DNA from: CAKAHY01 sp041848045
GTDB lineage: Bacteria > Bacillota > Clostridia > Lachnospirales > Lachnospiraceae
Length of the DNA: 48,891 nt
NCBI GenBank assembly: GCA_041848045.1
Contig: JBGZHY010000110.1
Span: 1 to 48,891 of the forward strand
Direction: 5' to 3'
Shown: in pieces, positions 25,564-34,119 of the stretch
Numbering within the stretch: the stretch's first letter is position 1
How the letters are laid out: each line of letters begins with the position of its first letter
Notes under the pieces: model-generated
The model's input: the letters and a program-made list of their open reading frames with translations, nothing else
Database searches by the model: none
Told to the model about the DNA's origin: nothing
Translations under genes and position numbers: made by a program

Positions 25564-26441
25564 TATTTTGCCCTTTCCAGGAGGGCATGCAGCTCTGTCG
25601 AAGAGAAGCGGTATTTCTTGGCGCAAAAATGACAAGCCACTTCGATTTCCTCTTCCTCCTGTGCCATTTCCCGCAGCTCCTTCTCCCCTATGCTGATCAA
25701 GGCCTTTTCAATCTTTTCCTTGCCGCAGCCGCACACAAAGGCTGCAGGAATTTTGTCCGTAAACTGCAGATCCATATCTCCCAGCACCCGTTCCAATATC
25801 TGTTCCGGCGTCCTGCCCTCTTCCAAAAGTCCGGTAATGGGCGGCAAAGCTGAAATCCTTTCCTCTAATTTGGCAATGACCTCCTCCGGGCAAAAGGGCA
25901 GCAACTGAATGATAAAACCTCCCGCCGCCTGCACCCTGTTGTCCCTGCTTAACAAAACTCCTAAGGCAACGCTGGAGGGAATCTGCTCGCTGCCGGCATA
26001 ATAATAGGTGATGTCTTCCGCTATCTCCCCGGAAATCAGTTCCACCTGTCCCACATAGGGCTCTTTCAGCCCCGTATCCGCAATCACACTTAGAATACCG
26101 ACACCGATTGCCTCCGCCACATCCAGCTTTCCCTTTGCGTTAGGAGGCAGCAGCACATCCGGTACAAAGGGATAGCCCTTAACATTGCCCTTGTTGTCCG
26201 CCGTAACCAGCGCCGCCTTCATCGGTCCGCTTCCCTCAATCTTTAGCGTCAGCAAATCCTCCTCTCCCTTCATCATACTGCCCATCATCGCCGCCGCCGA
26301 CAAAAGCCTGCCCAGAGCCGCCGTGACAACCGGACTGCTTCCATGGGCGTTTTTTGCCGTTTCCACCGTATCTCTCATGGTGCAGGCAAAGGCTCTGACC
26401 ATCCCCTCTGCCGCACTCGCTCTTACAATATAATCCTTCAT
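25563..26441 (-). CDS. hslO: Redox-regulated chaperone Hsp33
   Basis: A 292-residue Hsp33 holdase that is switched on by oxidation. The C-terminal zinc/redox switch has the four cysteines as CGCG (about residue 238) and CHFC (about residue 271). The N-terminal substrate-binding domain includes GRLLSAAAMMGSMMK and PYVGQVELISGEIAEDITYYY. It overlaps the preceding methyltransferase by four bases (ATGA), so the two are translated together. Confidence 0.96.
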   Translation of the reverse strand: MKDYIVRASAAEGMVRAFACTMRDTVETAKNAHGSSPVVTAALGRLLSAAAMMGSMMKGEEDLLTLKIEGSGPMKAALVTADNKGNVKGYPFVPDVLLPPNAKGKLDVAEAIGVGILSVIADTGLKEPYVGQVELISGEIAEDITYYYAGSEQIPSSVALGVLLSRDNRVQAAGGFIIQLLPFCPEEVIAKLEERISALPPITGLLEEGRTPEQILERVLGDMDLQFTDKIPAAFVCGCGKEKIEKALISIGEKELREMAQEEEEIEVACHFCAKKYRFSSTELHALLERAK

Positions 26442-27205
26442 CGTCCTCCCTGCTTCCCGTTTTCATACATGGTAATGAGGTATCTTTGGGTATCCTCTTT
26501 GATTTCTCCGAAATCATCCGCATCATATACCTGCCCGAATACCAGACCTGCCTGTTCTGCCGCCGCCTTGATTTCCTCCAAGTCATAGGCTCTTTGTACG
26601 TGCTTTTCTTCAAAGCGGGCATACAAATCCGAATCCTCCTCCTTTACATACAAACTGAGGTAATAAACATTCTCTTTGCTGACGGGGCTGTACTCGTTTT
26701 CCCAGATGAAGCTGCCCCGTTCGCTGTTTTCGGCAAATACCCTGTCCCCCAAAAGCTTTTCATACTTATAAGGGCTATTGCAGTCAAAAACAAAAAGTCC
26801 GCCGGGATCCAGATAATTGTTCACCAAACGAAAAACCTCCACCAAATCCGCCGGATTCAGGATATAATTGATGCTGTCACAGGTGCTGATGATGGCTGCG
26901 CAGGTCCCATACAGCTCAAAGCTTCGCATATCCTGACACAGATAGAGTATGTCCCGCCCTTTTTGACTGCTCTTTTCCCTTGCCGCATCCAGCATTTCCC
27001 ATGAGCTGTCAATGCCTATCATATCATAGCCCGCTTCTGCCAAACGCAGGGTCAGAGCCCCCGTTCCGCAGCCCAAATCCGCTACAATTCCCTCTGTAAT
27101 ACCATGCTCCCTAAACAAGCGCAGAATGTTATCCGCCCAAAACCCATAGGGCACTTCTTCCATAAACGCATCGTAAAGGAGGGCAAAACCGGAATACATT
27201 TCCAT
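26438..27205 (-). CDS. Class I SAM-dependent methyltransferase
   Basis: A 255-residue Rossmann methyltransferase. Motif I is VADLGCGTGALTLRLAEAG (about residue 42), followed by the acidic MIGIDSSWEMLDAA. The later part DSINYILNPADLVEVFRLV and FVFDCNSPYKYEKLL matches a Firmicutes methyltransferase family next to many unrelated genes. The substrate is unknown. The start at 27205 (MEMYSGFALLYD) has an AGGAG/GAGAG site; a GTG at 27250 lies inside an upstream hairpin and is less likely. It is translationally coupled to hslO. Confidence 0.87.
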   Translation of the reverse strand: MEMYSGFALLYDAFMEEVPYGFWADNILRLFREHGITEGIVADLGCGTGALTLRLAEAGYDMIGIDSSWEMLDAAREKSSQKGRDILYLCQDMRSFELYGTCAAIISTCDSINYILNPADLVEVFRLVNNYLDPGGLFVFDCNSPYKYEKLLGDRVFAENSERGSFIWENEYSPVSKENVYYLSLYVKEEDSDLYARFEEKHVQRAYDLEEIKAAAEQAGLVFGQVYDADDFGEIKEDTQRYLITMYENGKQGGR

Positions 27206-27239
27206 ATTTTCTCTCACACTCCTGCCCTTAAGATATGAA

Positions 27240-27268
27240 ACCAGAGGCACAAGTCCGGCACCTCTGGT
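27240..27268 (-). terminator. Intercistronic hairpin after the SEC-C gene
   Basis: Stem ACCAGAGG/CCTCTGGT with a 13-base loop, 12 bases past the stop codon at 27281. There is no T run, so it may be an attenuator or RNA-stabilising hairpin rather than a full terminator. Confidence 0.45.
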
Positions 27269-27280
27269 CTGATTCTCTGC

Positions 27281-27784
27281 TTAGTTCTTCCCGCAGCAAT
27301 GCTTATATTTTTTACCGCTTCCGCAGTCACAAGGATCGTTTCTTCCAAGCTTTTTCTCCTTAATGACCGTTCCGCTCTTTTTCTGCTCCAAATACAGCTC
27401 TTTTCTTCTCTCCGGACTTAGCAGCTTGTCCCAGGCAGGCAGGTTATACAGCCACTCCGCCCTTGCCTCCACCATGTTATAGTAAAGCTTCTCCAAGTCA
27501 ATATCAATGGTAACGACGGTGTCCTCCTCCATGCTTTCAATCGGATTCGGCTCCTTTAAGGATTCGTTGATGCCGTCCAAAAACCCCGTAATGGTCTGTA
27601 TATCCGTTTTGTACTTCTCGGCAAGCTCCTTCACACTCAGGCGAATAATCTCCTCCGGCTTTTCCAAAATCTGCTCGTAGATGCCTTTTTCCACTATAAA
27701 ATACTGTTTCCACAGTTTTTCTCTTTCTTTCTCATTGTTCTGGTCGCTATATGCTTTTACCCGCCAATTCTCCAGTAAAGTCAT
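27281..27784 (-). CDS. SEC-C metal-binding domain protein
   Basis: A 167-residue protein that ends in a SEC-C zinc-binding motif, GRNDPCDCGSGKKYKHCCGKN, the same motif found at the SecA C-terminus. The preceding part is helical and charged and looks like the DUF1186/SEC-C proteins of Firmicutes, of unknown role. Start at 27784 is chosen because AAAGGGG lies seven bases upstream; the frame opens nine codons earlier. Function is not known; a link to translation or SecA/ribosome binding is only a possibility. Confidence 0.85.
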   Translation of the reverse strand: MTLLENWRVKAYSDQNNEKEREKLWKQYFIVEKGIYEQILEKPEEIIRLSVKELAEKYKTDIQTITGFLDGINESLKEPNPIESMEEDTVVTIDIDLEKLYYNMVEARAEWLYNLPAWDKLLSPERRKELYLEQKKSGTVIKEKKLGRNDPCDCGSGKKYKHCCGKN

Positions 27785-27827
27785 GACAAACCCCTTTCCA
27801 GTCTTACTCATTTTAAAAACTTAGGCT

Positions 27828-27856
27828 ATTATAGCTTATATTGCCTGCTTTTGCAA
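27828..27856 (-). promoter_or_regulatory. Promoter of the SEC-C gene
   Basis: On the minus strand: TTGCAA (27851-27856), a 17-base spacer and a perfect TATAAT (27828-27833), 44 bases before the start codon. Confidence 0.75.
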
Positions 27857-27866
27857 TCTCCAAGTG

Positions 27867-30074
27867 CTATTCCACCGTGGCTCCCTCATAAAAGAAAGCG
27901 GCAATCTGCCGATAATCCATACCTGACAAAGCCATTTCCTGCGCGGCGTTTTGGCTCATTCCCACACCATGGCCATAGCCTCCGCCTCGTATCCGAAAGC
28001 TTACTGTTCCGCTTTCATCCCTGCTTAGCTCTTCGATATAGAAAAAGGAACTGGGCAGAGAGGAAAAGCCGCTGACGCTTTCCCCGTTATTCTTCCTTAT
28101 CTCCAGGTCGCTGTTTCCCAGAGCGGCACGGACGGCATTATGTCCCTTAACGGTATGACTGCCTTTATCTCCCCGTATTTCTATTGCCAAAACAATGCCC
28201 CCCTCTCCTCGCTTCGTTACCCGAACGGACTGTATGTTTCCCGCCTCCTCCGTTTTCTCACGTAAAATTTCACTGTTTGTCGTGGTTTCCCAGCGGAAAA
28301 AATCATAATTTTTTTCATAAGCATTTTCATCCGCTTGATCAATGAAGTTTTTAAAGGCTGTATTGTCCTTCAGCGATAAACTCCTGCGCTCCGGACTGAT
28401 GCTGCGGCTTTGCAAATACGGAATATCCTCCGCCTTGGCTCCCCATATTGTTCCGTCCGTACTGACGCCTGCCGAGGTGGAATAGTAAAAGGTTTCCGCA
28501 AATGCCCCTCCGTAACGCAGGCTCTCTCCTGCCGTATCCCGTACCGCCGCATCCGTTTTTTCCGAGCCCGGATGATTGCCGTAAACCTGATAATTGACGC
28601 TGTCGTCCAGCTGGGCGCCGAAAACCCGCAGTTCTCCCTGGGCAGACATGGTTCGATAGGTATAGGTTCGCGCCACAAGCGCCTGTGCCTTTAAAGCCTC
28701 CGGAGCAAAGCTTTCCGGCATTTCGCTGGGTACCACCTTGCGCAGGTACTCCTCCGTATCCACATCATTGACCAGATAAATATTATCATCCCTGCGCACA
28801 ATCTCCAGACTTCCGCTGTAAGACGGTATCCCCAAATCCCGCTTCAAACTGGGCACCTGAATCGGCGTACTGCCATCCCGGCTTGTGACAAACACCCGTT
28901 CATCTTCCTGTAAATCATCCTTGGTCAGACTGTACATGCTGTCGGCAGCCACCGATATCTCTTCGCCTCCTTTGCGTACCGTAAGCCCTGCCGTGCTTTG
29001 CAGACTGATGGTGTTATGGTGCCGCACCTTGAAATAGTCATTCATAATCAAAACCCGTACCCTGTCGTACCGGTAAGGGGCGATGCGCACCGCCGCCTGA
29101 ATGATATTGCTGCCGTCTATATAGAACTCGTGCACCGTAGAGCCTACACGCAGGCGGTTGATACCCTCTCTCCTTATGCTCTCTCCGTCAAAAGCGGAAA
29201 AGTGTTCAGAAACATAAAGCCTGCCGTAGCCCTCAATTTCCATAAATTCCTTCTCCACCGACAAAAGCTTCCCGCTGATTTTGGTACTCTTAATGCTTAA
29301 GGAGCTAAGCTTTCCCTTTTCCAAATGCAGATCCGCAATCAGGGTATCCGTATGGTCGGACAAGTCCAAGCCCTTCTTCAGAGGGAACCTGCGTTTTCCG
29401 TGAAGCACCAGCGCCTCTATTTCATCCTTTCCGACGGCTGTAATAAAAACATTTTTATATTCCACCGACTCACTGACGAGCTTTTCCATAAATAAGATTT
29501 CCTTGTCCGCCAGAAGAACCTGTATTTCCTTGTCTATGTAGCGCTCCCATTCCAAACGCTTATCCGCAAGATAGGTGTTCCCGTCGGAGGCATAAATTTT
29601 TTCCGTATTTTCTCCGCCCTCCTCAATTTGGTAAATACTTAAGGAGCGGGAGCGCACCAATCCGCTCTTACCCTTTTGCGCCTGAAAATACAGTACAAAA
29701 GTATAGAACTTGTCCAGCCCCACATCCGCGCTTCCTCTGTTTTTGCGGTATAGGGCGCTCATCTCTTCACTCTCGCCGGGAACAACCTGTATGCTTTTCA
29801 TCTCATCAAAAGTCAAAAAGCCCTCCATCTTTTTCTGCGAGAGCTCTTCACCAATGATTCCGTTTTGTAAAAGGTAATGTGCGTACACCGGCGCACTCAG
29901 ATTTGCCGCGTCCGCCCCGGGATAAGATTTGGCAATCTCCTCCCTGCCTGCCATACACAGGGCAAGTACCTCAAAGGCCTTTCCTCTGCTCACGGCAGGA
30001 TAGGCTTTCGCACAGGCAGACAGAGAAAACAGCAACAGCATACAAACACACAGTCGAAAAATCTTTATCTTCAT
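27867..30074 (-). CDS. SpoIID/LytB domain lipoprotein
   Basis: A 735-residue lipoprotein with lipobox LSAC (Cys at about residue 21). The C-terminal third (about residues 425-735) is a SpoIID/LytB domain: YLRKVVPSEMPESFAPEALKA, then QALVARTYTYRTM, and at the end GGGYGHGVGMSQNAAQEMA. SpoIID is a peptidoglycan lytic transglycosylase in sporulation; such stand-alone members also occur in non-sporulating Clostridia. The N-terminal 400 residues, with several beta-rich segments, are not assigned. It overlaps the upstream AI-2E permease by four bases. Exported and probably acting on the cell wall. Confidence 0.85.
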   Translation of the reverse strand: MKIKIFRLCVCMLLLFSLSACAKAYPAVSRGKAFEVLALCMAGREEIAKSYPGADAANLSAPVYAHYLLQNGIIGEELSQKKMEGFLTFDEMKSIQVVPGESEEMSALYRKNRGSADVGLDKFYTFVLYFQAQKGKSGLVRSRSLSIYQIEEGGENTEKIYASDGNTYLADKRLEWERYIDKEIQVLLADKEILFMEKLVSESVEYKNVFITAVGKDEIEALVLHGKRRFPLKKGLDLSDHTDTLIADLHLEKGKLSSLSIKSTKISGKLLSVEKEFMEIEGYGRLYVSEHFSAFDGESIRREGINRLRVGSTVHEFYIDGSNIIQAAVRIAPYRYDRVRVLIMNDYFKVRHHNTISLQSTAGLTVRKGGEEISVAADSMYSLTKDDLQEDERVFVTSRDGSTPIQVPSLKRDLGIPSYSGSLEIVRRDDNIYLVNDVDTEEYLRKVVPSEMPESFAPEALKAQALVARTYTYRTMSAQGELRVFGAQLDDSVNYQVYGNHPGSEKTDAAVRDTAGESLRYGGAFAETFYYSTSAGVSTDGTIWGAKAEDIPYLQSRSISPERRSLSLKDNTAFKNFIDQADENAYEKNYDFFRWETTTNSEILREKTEEAGNIQSVRVTKRGEGGIVLAIEIRGDKGSHTVKGHNAVRAALGNSDLEIRKNNGESVSGFSSLPSSFFYIEELSRDESGTVSFRIRGGGYGHGVGMSQNAAQEMALSGMDYRQIAAFFYEGATVE

Positions 30075-31360
30075 TGCGCCTCTTCACTAAGCTTGATGTA
30101 TTCTCCGGATTCTTTGTCTATATGACGCAAAAGCATGTAATCTCTGCTCTCCACCGACAAACCCTTTTTGGACAGCGCCCGTACGGACTGCCTTGCCAGC
30201 ATCCTATAAATAATGGCAAAGGTCGGTACGCCGATAATCATACCTACAATGCCGAAAAGACCGCCAAAAAGCAAAATGGAAAACAGGATCCAAAAGCTCG
30301 GCAAACCCGTTGTCTGCCCCAGAATCTTCGGCCCTATAATATTGCCGTCCACCTGCTGTAAAAACAGGATCCATACCGCAAACTGCAAAGACTGCATCGG
30401 AGAAACCAACAGCAAAATCACAATGGAAGGTATGGCACCGATAAAAGGTCCGAAGAAAGGTATCACATTGGTCACACCCACAACCACGGAAATCAGCAGC
30501 GCATATTCCATGCCCACCAAAAGCATAAATGCGTAGTTAATCAAGCCGATAATCAAAGAGTCGATAATCTTGCCCAAAATAAACTGCGAAAACACCGTCT
30601 TGATGTAGCGGCACTCCTCTACGATCACATTGGCATGCTCTATAGGCAATATACTGTACAGCAGCTTCTTCACCTGTGCGGATAAAGTAAGTTTGATGTT
30701 CAATAAATAGGTCATCACAATCAGACCGATAATGATATTGAAAAATTGCCGGATAAAATTGATAAAGCCGGAAGACAGGTTACTGATGTATACCTGCAGA
30801 TTCGGCAGCAGACTCTCCGTTACCAGAGTCGTGATTTTTATATCCATATCCGCCAGATTATGATTGATATAATTTTCAATATAAAGCCTAAGCTCCGGAT
30901 AGGTTTCAAAAAAACGGGTAAGCTCCTCGCTCTGCATAAACAGATAAACATTATTGGACCATCTGTCCACATCACTCGGCAAATCTTTCAGCATATCCGC
31001 AATATTTTTGAAAAGCTGCGGCAGAATCATCATAATCAGGGACGCCACAATCAGCACAATCAAAAGCAGGCAGGCAAAGGTTGCAACAAACTTTGCCCAT
31101 TTATAGGCCCTTTCCTCCCCCAAACGCAGCTTCATCAGCTGCTTTTTTAAGCGGAAAGTGCATTTGTTGTAAACCGGAGAAACCAAAAATGCCATAACGG
31201 CACCATAGGTAATCGGCGTCAAAATGGTAATAATCTTATCCGCCAAGGCACGAATGGTTCCAAAACGATTCAGGATAAACCAAAATACAATCGCCAAAGC
31301 CAGCACCGTAAAAAAAGTTAAGCCCAAATAAAAGTAATGCCTAAATCTGCTGCTCTTCAT
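30071..31360 (-). CDS. AI-2E family transporter (permease)
   Basis: A 429-residue AI-2E family membrane protein, longer at both ends than the one at 23438. Recognisable segments are TNVIPFFGPFIGAIPSIVIL (about residue 305) and IIGPKILGQTTGLPSFWIL (about 345). The ATG at 31360 is used because TGGAG sits 8 bases upstream; a longer reading has no ribosome binding site. It is translationally coupled with the SpoIID/LytB lipoprotein, as in other Firmicutes where such permeases sit beside cell-wall genes. Substrate unknown. Confidence 0.88.
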   Translation of the reverse strand: MKSSRFRHYFYLGLTFFTVLALAIVFWFILNRFGTIRALADKIITILTPITYGAVMAFLVSPVYNKCTFRLKKQLMKLRLGEERAYKWAKFVATFACLLLIVLIVASLIMMILPQLFKNIADMLKDLPSDVDRWSNNVYLFMQSEELTRFFETYPELRLYIENYINHNLADMDIKITTLVTESLLPNLQVYISNLSSGFINFIRQFFNIIIGLIVMTYLLNIKLTLSAQVKKLLYSILPIEHANVIVEECRYIKTVFSQFILGKIIDSLIIGLINYAFMLLVGMEYALLISVVVGVTNVIPFFGPFIGAIPSIVILLLVSPMQSLQFAVWILFLQQVDGNIIGPKILGQTTGLPSFWILFSILLFGGLFGIVGMIIGVPTFAIIYRMLARQSVRALSKKGLSVESRDYMLLRHIDKESGEYIKLSEEAQ

Positions 31361-31385
31361 ATTTTTCTCCACTTTTCGACATAAT

Positions 31386-31608
31386 AAAAAAGCGCACATA
31401 TCTGTGGCTTTAACATATCCCAGGGTGACGGTCTTGCTTAGTTGACGCCTAGCCCGGCTAGGTGGGTTCGCGCACGCTTAGATCTGCCGTCCACGCAAAG
31501 GAGGCATGACATCCTTAAGACGCTGTTGCAGTCCCATAAATCAAAATGTAGGTTCAAAAAACACAAGATTGTCGTTCACCCCAGAATAATGATGTGATAA
31601 ATTCTTTA
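31386..31608 (-). ncRNA. ssrS: Probable 6S RNA
   Basis: A 205-base stretch with no gene carries a structured RNA on the minus strand. A closing stem pairs TCTGGGGTGA (near 31576-31587) with TCACCCTGGGA (near 31417-31428), allowing G-U pairs. Inside are a large asymmetric bubble with a small hairpin on its 3' side (CCTAGCC-GG-GCTAGG) and a long apical stem (CTGC..GTC..AAGGA pairing with TCCTT..GAC..GCAG). This layout is that of 6S RNA, which mimics an open promoter and traps sigma-A RNA polymerase. A -35/-10 pair precedes it and a short hairpin with six T residues (31386-31408) ends it. tmRNA, SRP RNA and RNase P signatures are absent. Exact ends are estimates. Confidence 0.68.
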
Positions 31609-31613
31609 ACTGT

Positions 31614-31642
31614 ATTATAATCTTATTCCTACTACAATTCAA
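31614..31642 (-). promoter_or_regulatory. Promoter of the 6S-like RNA
   Basis: On the minus strand: TTGAAT (31637-31642), a 17-base spacer and a perfect TATAAT (31614-31619), giving a start near 31607. Confidence 0.75.
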
Positions 31643-31664
31643 TATTTTTTTGTATATTTCAGTA

Positions 31665-31991
31665 TTATTTTCCCGTTACAAACGGATATTGCCAGCCTTC
31701 TATCCCGCCCATATTATATACGTTTTCATAGCCTATGCCGTATAAAGCCTTAGCGGCTCTGGCTGCACGCAAGCCGCTGTGACAATACAGCAGAACCTTC
31801 TGCGCCGTATCCGGCACCGCTCTTCTGATATCGCTGACATTCAAACGGGAGAGGGGAAGCAAAATCGCTCCCTCTATATGTCCCTCTCTATATTCGTCCG
31901 CCTCTCTGACATCCAGAATCACCGGCTTTTCTACGCTCTCCATCATGCGCTTTGCCTCTTCGTGGCTGATGGTTTTAAACGAAAGCGCCAT
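31665..31991 (-). CDS. Single-domain rhodanese-like protein
   Basis: A 108-residue rhodanese domain. VILDVREADEYREGHIEGAILLP is the N-terminal signature, and the active-site loop YCHSGLRA holds the catalytic Cys with the usual six-residue loop. It likely carries persulfide sulfur in the cytoplasm; its acceptor is unknown. Start at 31991 follows AAGGAG; it lies inside the end of ftsH, overlapping 17 bases in another frame, so it is translated together with ftsH. Confidence 0.92.
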   Translation of the reverse strand: MALSFKTISHEEAKRMMESVEKPVILDVREADEYREGHIEGAILLPLSRLNVSDIRRAVPDTAQKVLLYCHSGLRAARAAKALYGIGYENVYNMGGIEGWQYPFVTGK

Positions 31992-33912
31992 CTGTTTCTC
32001 CTTTTTCTTCTTCCGCCAAAGCTTTATTCTCCTCCGGCTCCGCAATTCCCTTTATCTCCCGGAAAATACGCATAAACTCCTTGCCGGTAATGGTTTCCTT
32101 TTCAATCAGGAAGGCTGCCAGCTTGTCCATCAGCTCCCGATTGTCACGCAGCATGGAAAGCGCCTTTTCATAGGACTCCTTCAAAATCCGCAGCACTTCA
32201 TGATCCACTTCCGTTGCGGTATCGTCACCGCAGTTCATCACCGCTCTGCCGGAAAGATACTGATCCTCCTGTCTGGACAAGCCCATTAAACCGAACTTCT
32301 CACTCATGCCGTACTGGGTCACCATAGCCCTGGCAATGGCTGTCGCCTTTTCAATATCGTTGCTGGCGCCTGTGGTCACATCACCAAAAACGATTTCCTC
32401 CGCCGCCCGTCCGCCGAAGAGCCCTACAATCATATCCGAAAGCTCCGCCTTGGATTTTAAATAGGTTTCCTCCTCCGGTACGTACATCACGTAACCCAAA
32501 GCTCCCATGGTTCTCGGCACAATGGTAATCTTCTGCACCGGCTCCGCATTCTTTTGCAGGGCGGAAATCAATGCATGTCCGACTTCATGGTAGGACACAA
32601 TGCTTCTTTCATGCTTGTTCAATATTCTGTCCTTCTTTTCCTTGCCCACCAGCACCACTTCCACGGATTCAAACAAATCCTTTTGCGAAACCGCTTTACG
32701 TCCATGACGTACCGCCAGAATCGCCGCCTCGTTAATCATATTCGCCAGGTCGGAGCCTACTGCGCCGCTGGTAGCCAAACCGATTTCTTCCAGGTCCACG
32801 GTTTCATCCATCAGCACATCCTTGGCATGAACCTTTAAAATGGCAACTCTTCCCTTCAAATCCGGTCTGTCCACAATCACACGACGATCAAAGCGCCCCG
32901 GACGAAGCAGAGCCGGATCCAAAATCTCCGGTCTGTTGGTCGCCCCCAGAACCAAAAGTCCCTTGGAGGAATCAAAGCCGTCCATTTCGGATAAGAGCTG
33001 GTTTAAAGTCTGCTCCCTTTCATCATTGCCGCCAAAACGGGAATCCCTGGATTTTCCGATGGCGTCGATCTCATCAATGAAAATAATGGCAGGAGCCGCT
33101 TCCTGTGCCTGTTTAAACAAATCGCGAACTCTGGAAGCTCCCACTCCCACAAACATCTCTACAAAATCGGAGCCGGTTAAGGAAAAGAAAGGCACTCTTG
33201 CCTCTCCCGCTACCGCTTTGGCAAGCAAAGTCTTTCCCGTTCCCGGAGGCCCCACCAGCAAAGCTCCCTTCGGCAGCTTGGCGCCGATTTCGGTAAAACG
33301 CTCGGGATTATGCAAAAAGTCCACAATCTCCGTCAAGGACTCCTTTGCCTCATCTTCTCCCGCCACATCGGCAAAGCTTACCCCGGTTTCTCTCTGGATA
33401 TGAAGCTTGGCGTTGCTGCGCCCGACACCCATCAGGCCGCCACCGTCCCCCAAACGCCGCATAAAAAAGCTCATGGGCAAAAAAATAATCAAAAAAGGAA
33501 GAATAAAGCTGATGAAAGACAGCAGGTAGGAAGAGGAATCCCCACGTATCCTATGGGTTTCCACCTTTGCCCGATACAGCCTGTCAATCAAGCTCAGGTC
33601 TTCATCCACACGGGTGGTTCTGTATTCCAGAAGCGATGAATAGTCCGTCAAATTGTCCTTGACCCGAATTTGGATCTCATTGTTTCCTATATGGACAGAT
33701 TTTACCTTTCCCTCCTCTACCATCTGCATAAATTCATTGTAGGGTACTTCCTTGGTATTGCGGGAACGAATGGCGCTGTTCATAAAAGAAACCAGCGCAA
33801 AAGTAATCACTGCCGCTATCGCTAAGGTAATCCACGTTTGTCTGTTGAATTTTTTCCCCGAACCCTTATCCCGGTCACTCCCGGGGTGATTCGGTCTGTC
33901 GCCTGCACTCAT
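31975..33912 (-). CDS. ftsH: ATP-dependent zinc metalloprotease FtsH
   Basis: A 645-residue membrane AAA+ protease that degrades misfolded membrane proteins and regulators. Two N-terminal membrane helices (about residues 28-48 and 130-150) flank an extracytoplasmic domain. The AAA domain has Walker A GPPGTGKT and Walker B IIFIDEIDA, and the zinc site is HEVGH (HExxH), about residue 430. Length is standard. Transcribed from its own consensus promoter, with a rhodanese gene overlapping its end. Confidence 0.97.
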   Translation of the reverse strand: MSAGDRPNHPGSDRDKGSGKKFNRQTWITLAIAAVITFALVSFMNSAIRSRNTKEVPYNEFMQMVEEGKVKSVHIGNNEIQIRVKDNLTDYSSLLEYRTTRVDEDLSLIDRLYRAKVETHRIRGDSSSYLLSFISFILPFLIIFLPMSFFMRRLGDGGGLMGVGRSNAKLHIQRETGVSFADVAGEDEAKESLTEIVDFLHNPERFTEIGAKLPKGALLVGPPGTGKTLLAKAVAGEARVPFFSLTGSDFVEMFVGVGASRVRDLFKQAQEAAPAIIFIDEIDAIGKSRDSRFGGNDEREQTLNQLLSEMDGFDSSKGLLVLGATNRPEILDPALLRPGRFDRRVIVDRPDLKGRVAILKVHAKDVLMDETVDLEEIGLATSGAVGSDLANMINEAAILAVRHGRKAVSQKDLFESVEVVLVGKEKKDRILNKHERSIVSYHEVGHALISALQKNAEPVQKITIVPRTMGALGYVMYVPEEETYLKSKAELSDMIVGLFGGRAAEEIVFGDVTTGASNDIEKATAIARAMVTQYGMSEKFGLMGLSRQEDQYLSGRAVMNCGDDTATEVDHEVLRILKESYEKALSMLRDNRELMDKLAAFLIEKETITGKEFMRIFREIKGIAEPEENKALAEEEKGETDGAFV

Positions 33913-33959
33913 GCTTTATATTCCTCTCCGTCTTCCATAGACATAAAATTTCAAAGTCC

Positions 33960-33988
33960 ATTATACTTTTTATCAGGTCTTATTTCAA
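33960..33988 (-). promoter_or_regulatory. ftsH promoter
   Basis: On the minus strand: TTGAAA (33983-33988), a 17-base spacer and TATAAT (33960-33965), 48 bases before the start codon. Confidence 0.78.
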
Positions 33989-34033
33989 GCAAAGCTAAGG
34001 TGAATTATATGTGAAGTTCCTAAATAATTTATT

Positions 34034-34061
34034 AAAAAACAGGAGAGCTTTCGCTCTCCTG
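34034..34061 (-). terminator. Terminator of the cell-wall-binding protein gene
   Basis: GC-rich stem CAGGAGAGC/GCTCTCCTG with a 4-base loop (read on the minus strand as GAAA), then six T residues. It lies about 60 bases past the stop codon at 34120. Between the two is a perfect 14-base palindrome, TCATTTCGAAATGA (34076-34089). Confidence 0.9.
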
Positions 34062-34119
34062 CCGCAATTAGTATTTCATTTCGAAATGATAATATTATTA
34101 CTGAATGAATGTGTTCAGA

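Noticed and set aside
31386..31608. tmRNA, SRP RNA or RNase P RNA as the identity of the structured RNA
   Set aside because: No tRNA-like end with CCA, no SRP GGUCCGGAAGGAAGC-type loop and no RNase P core were seen, while the overall fold matches 6S RNA.
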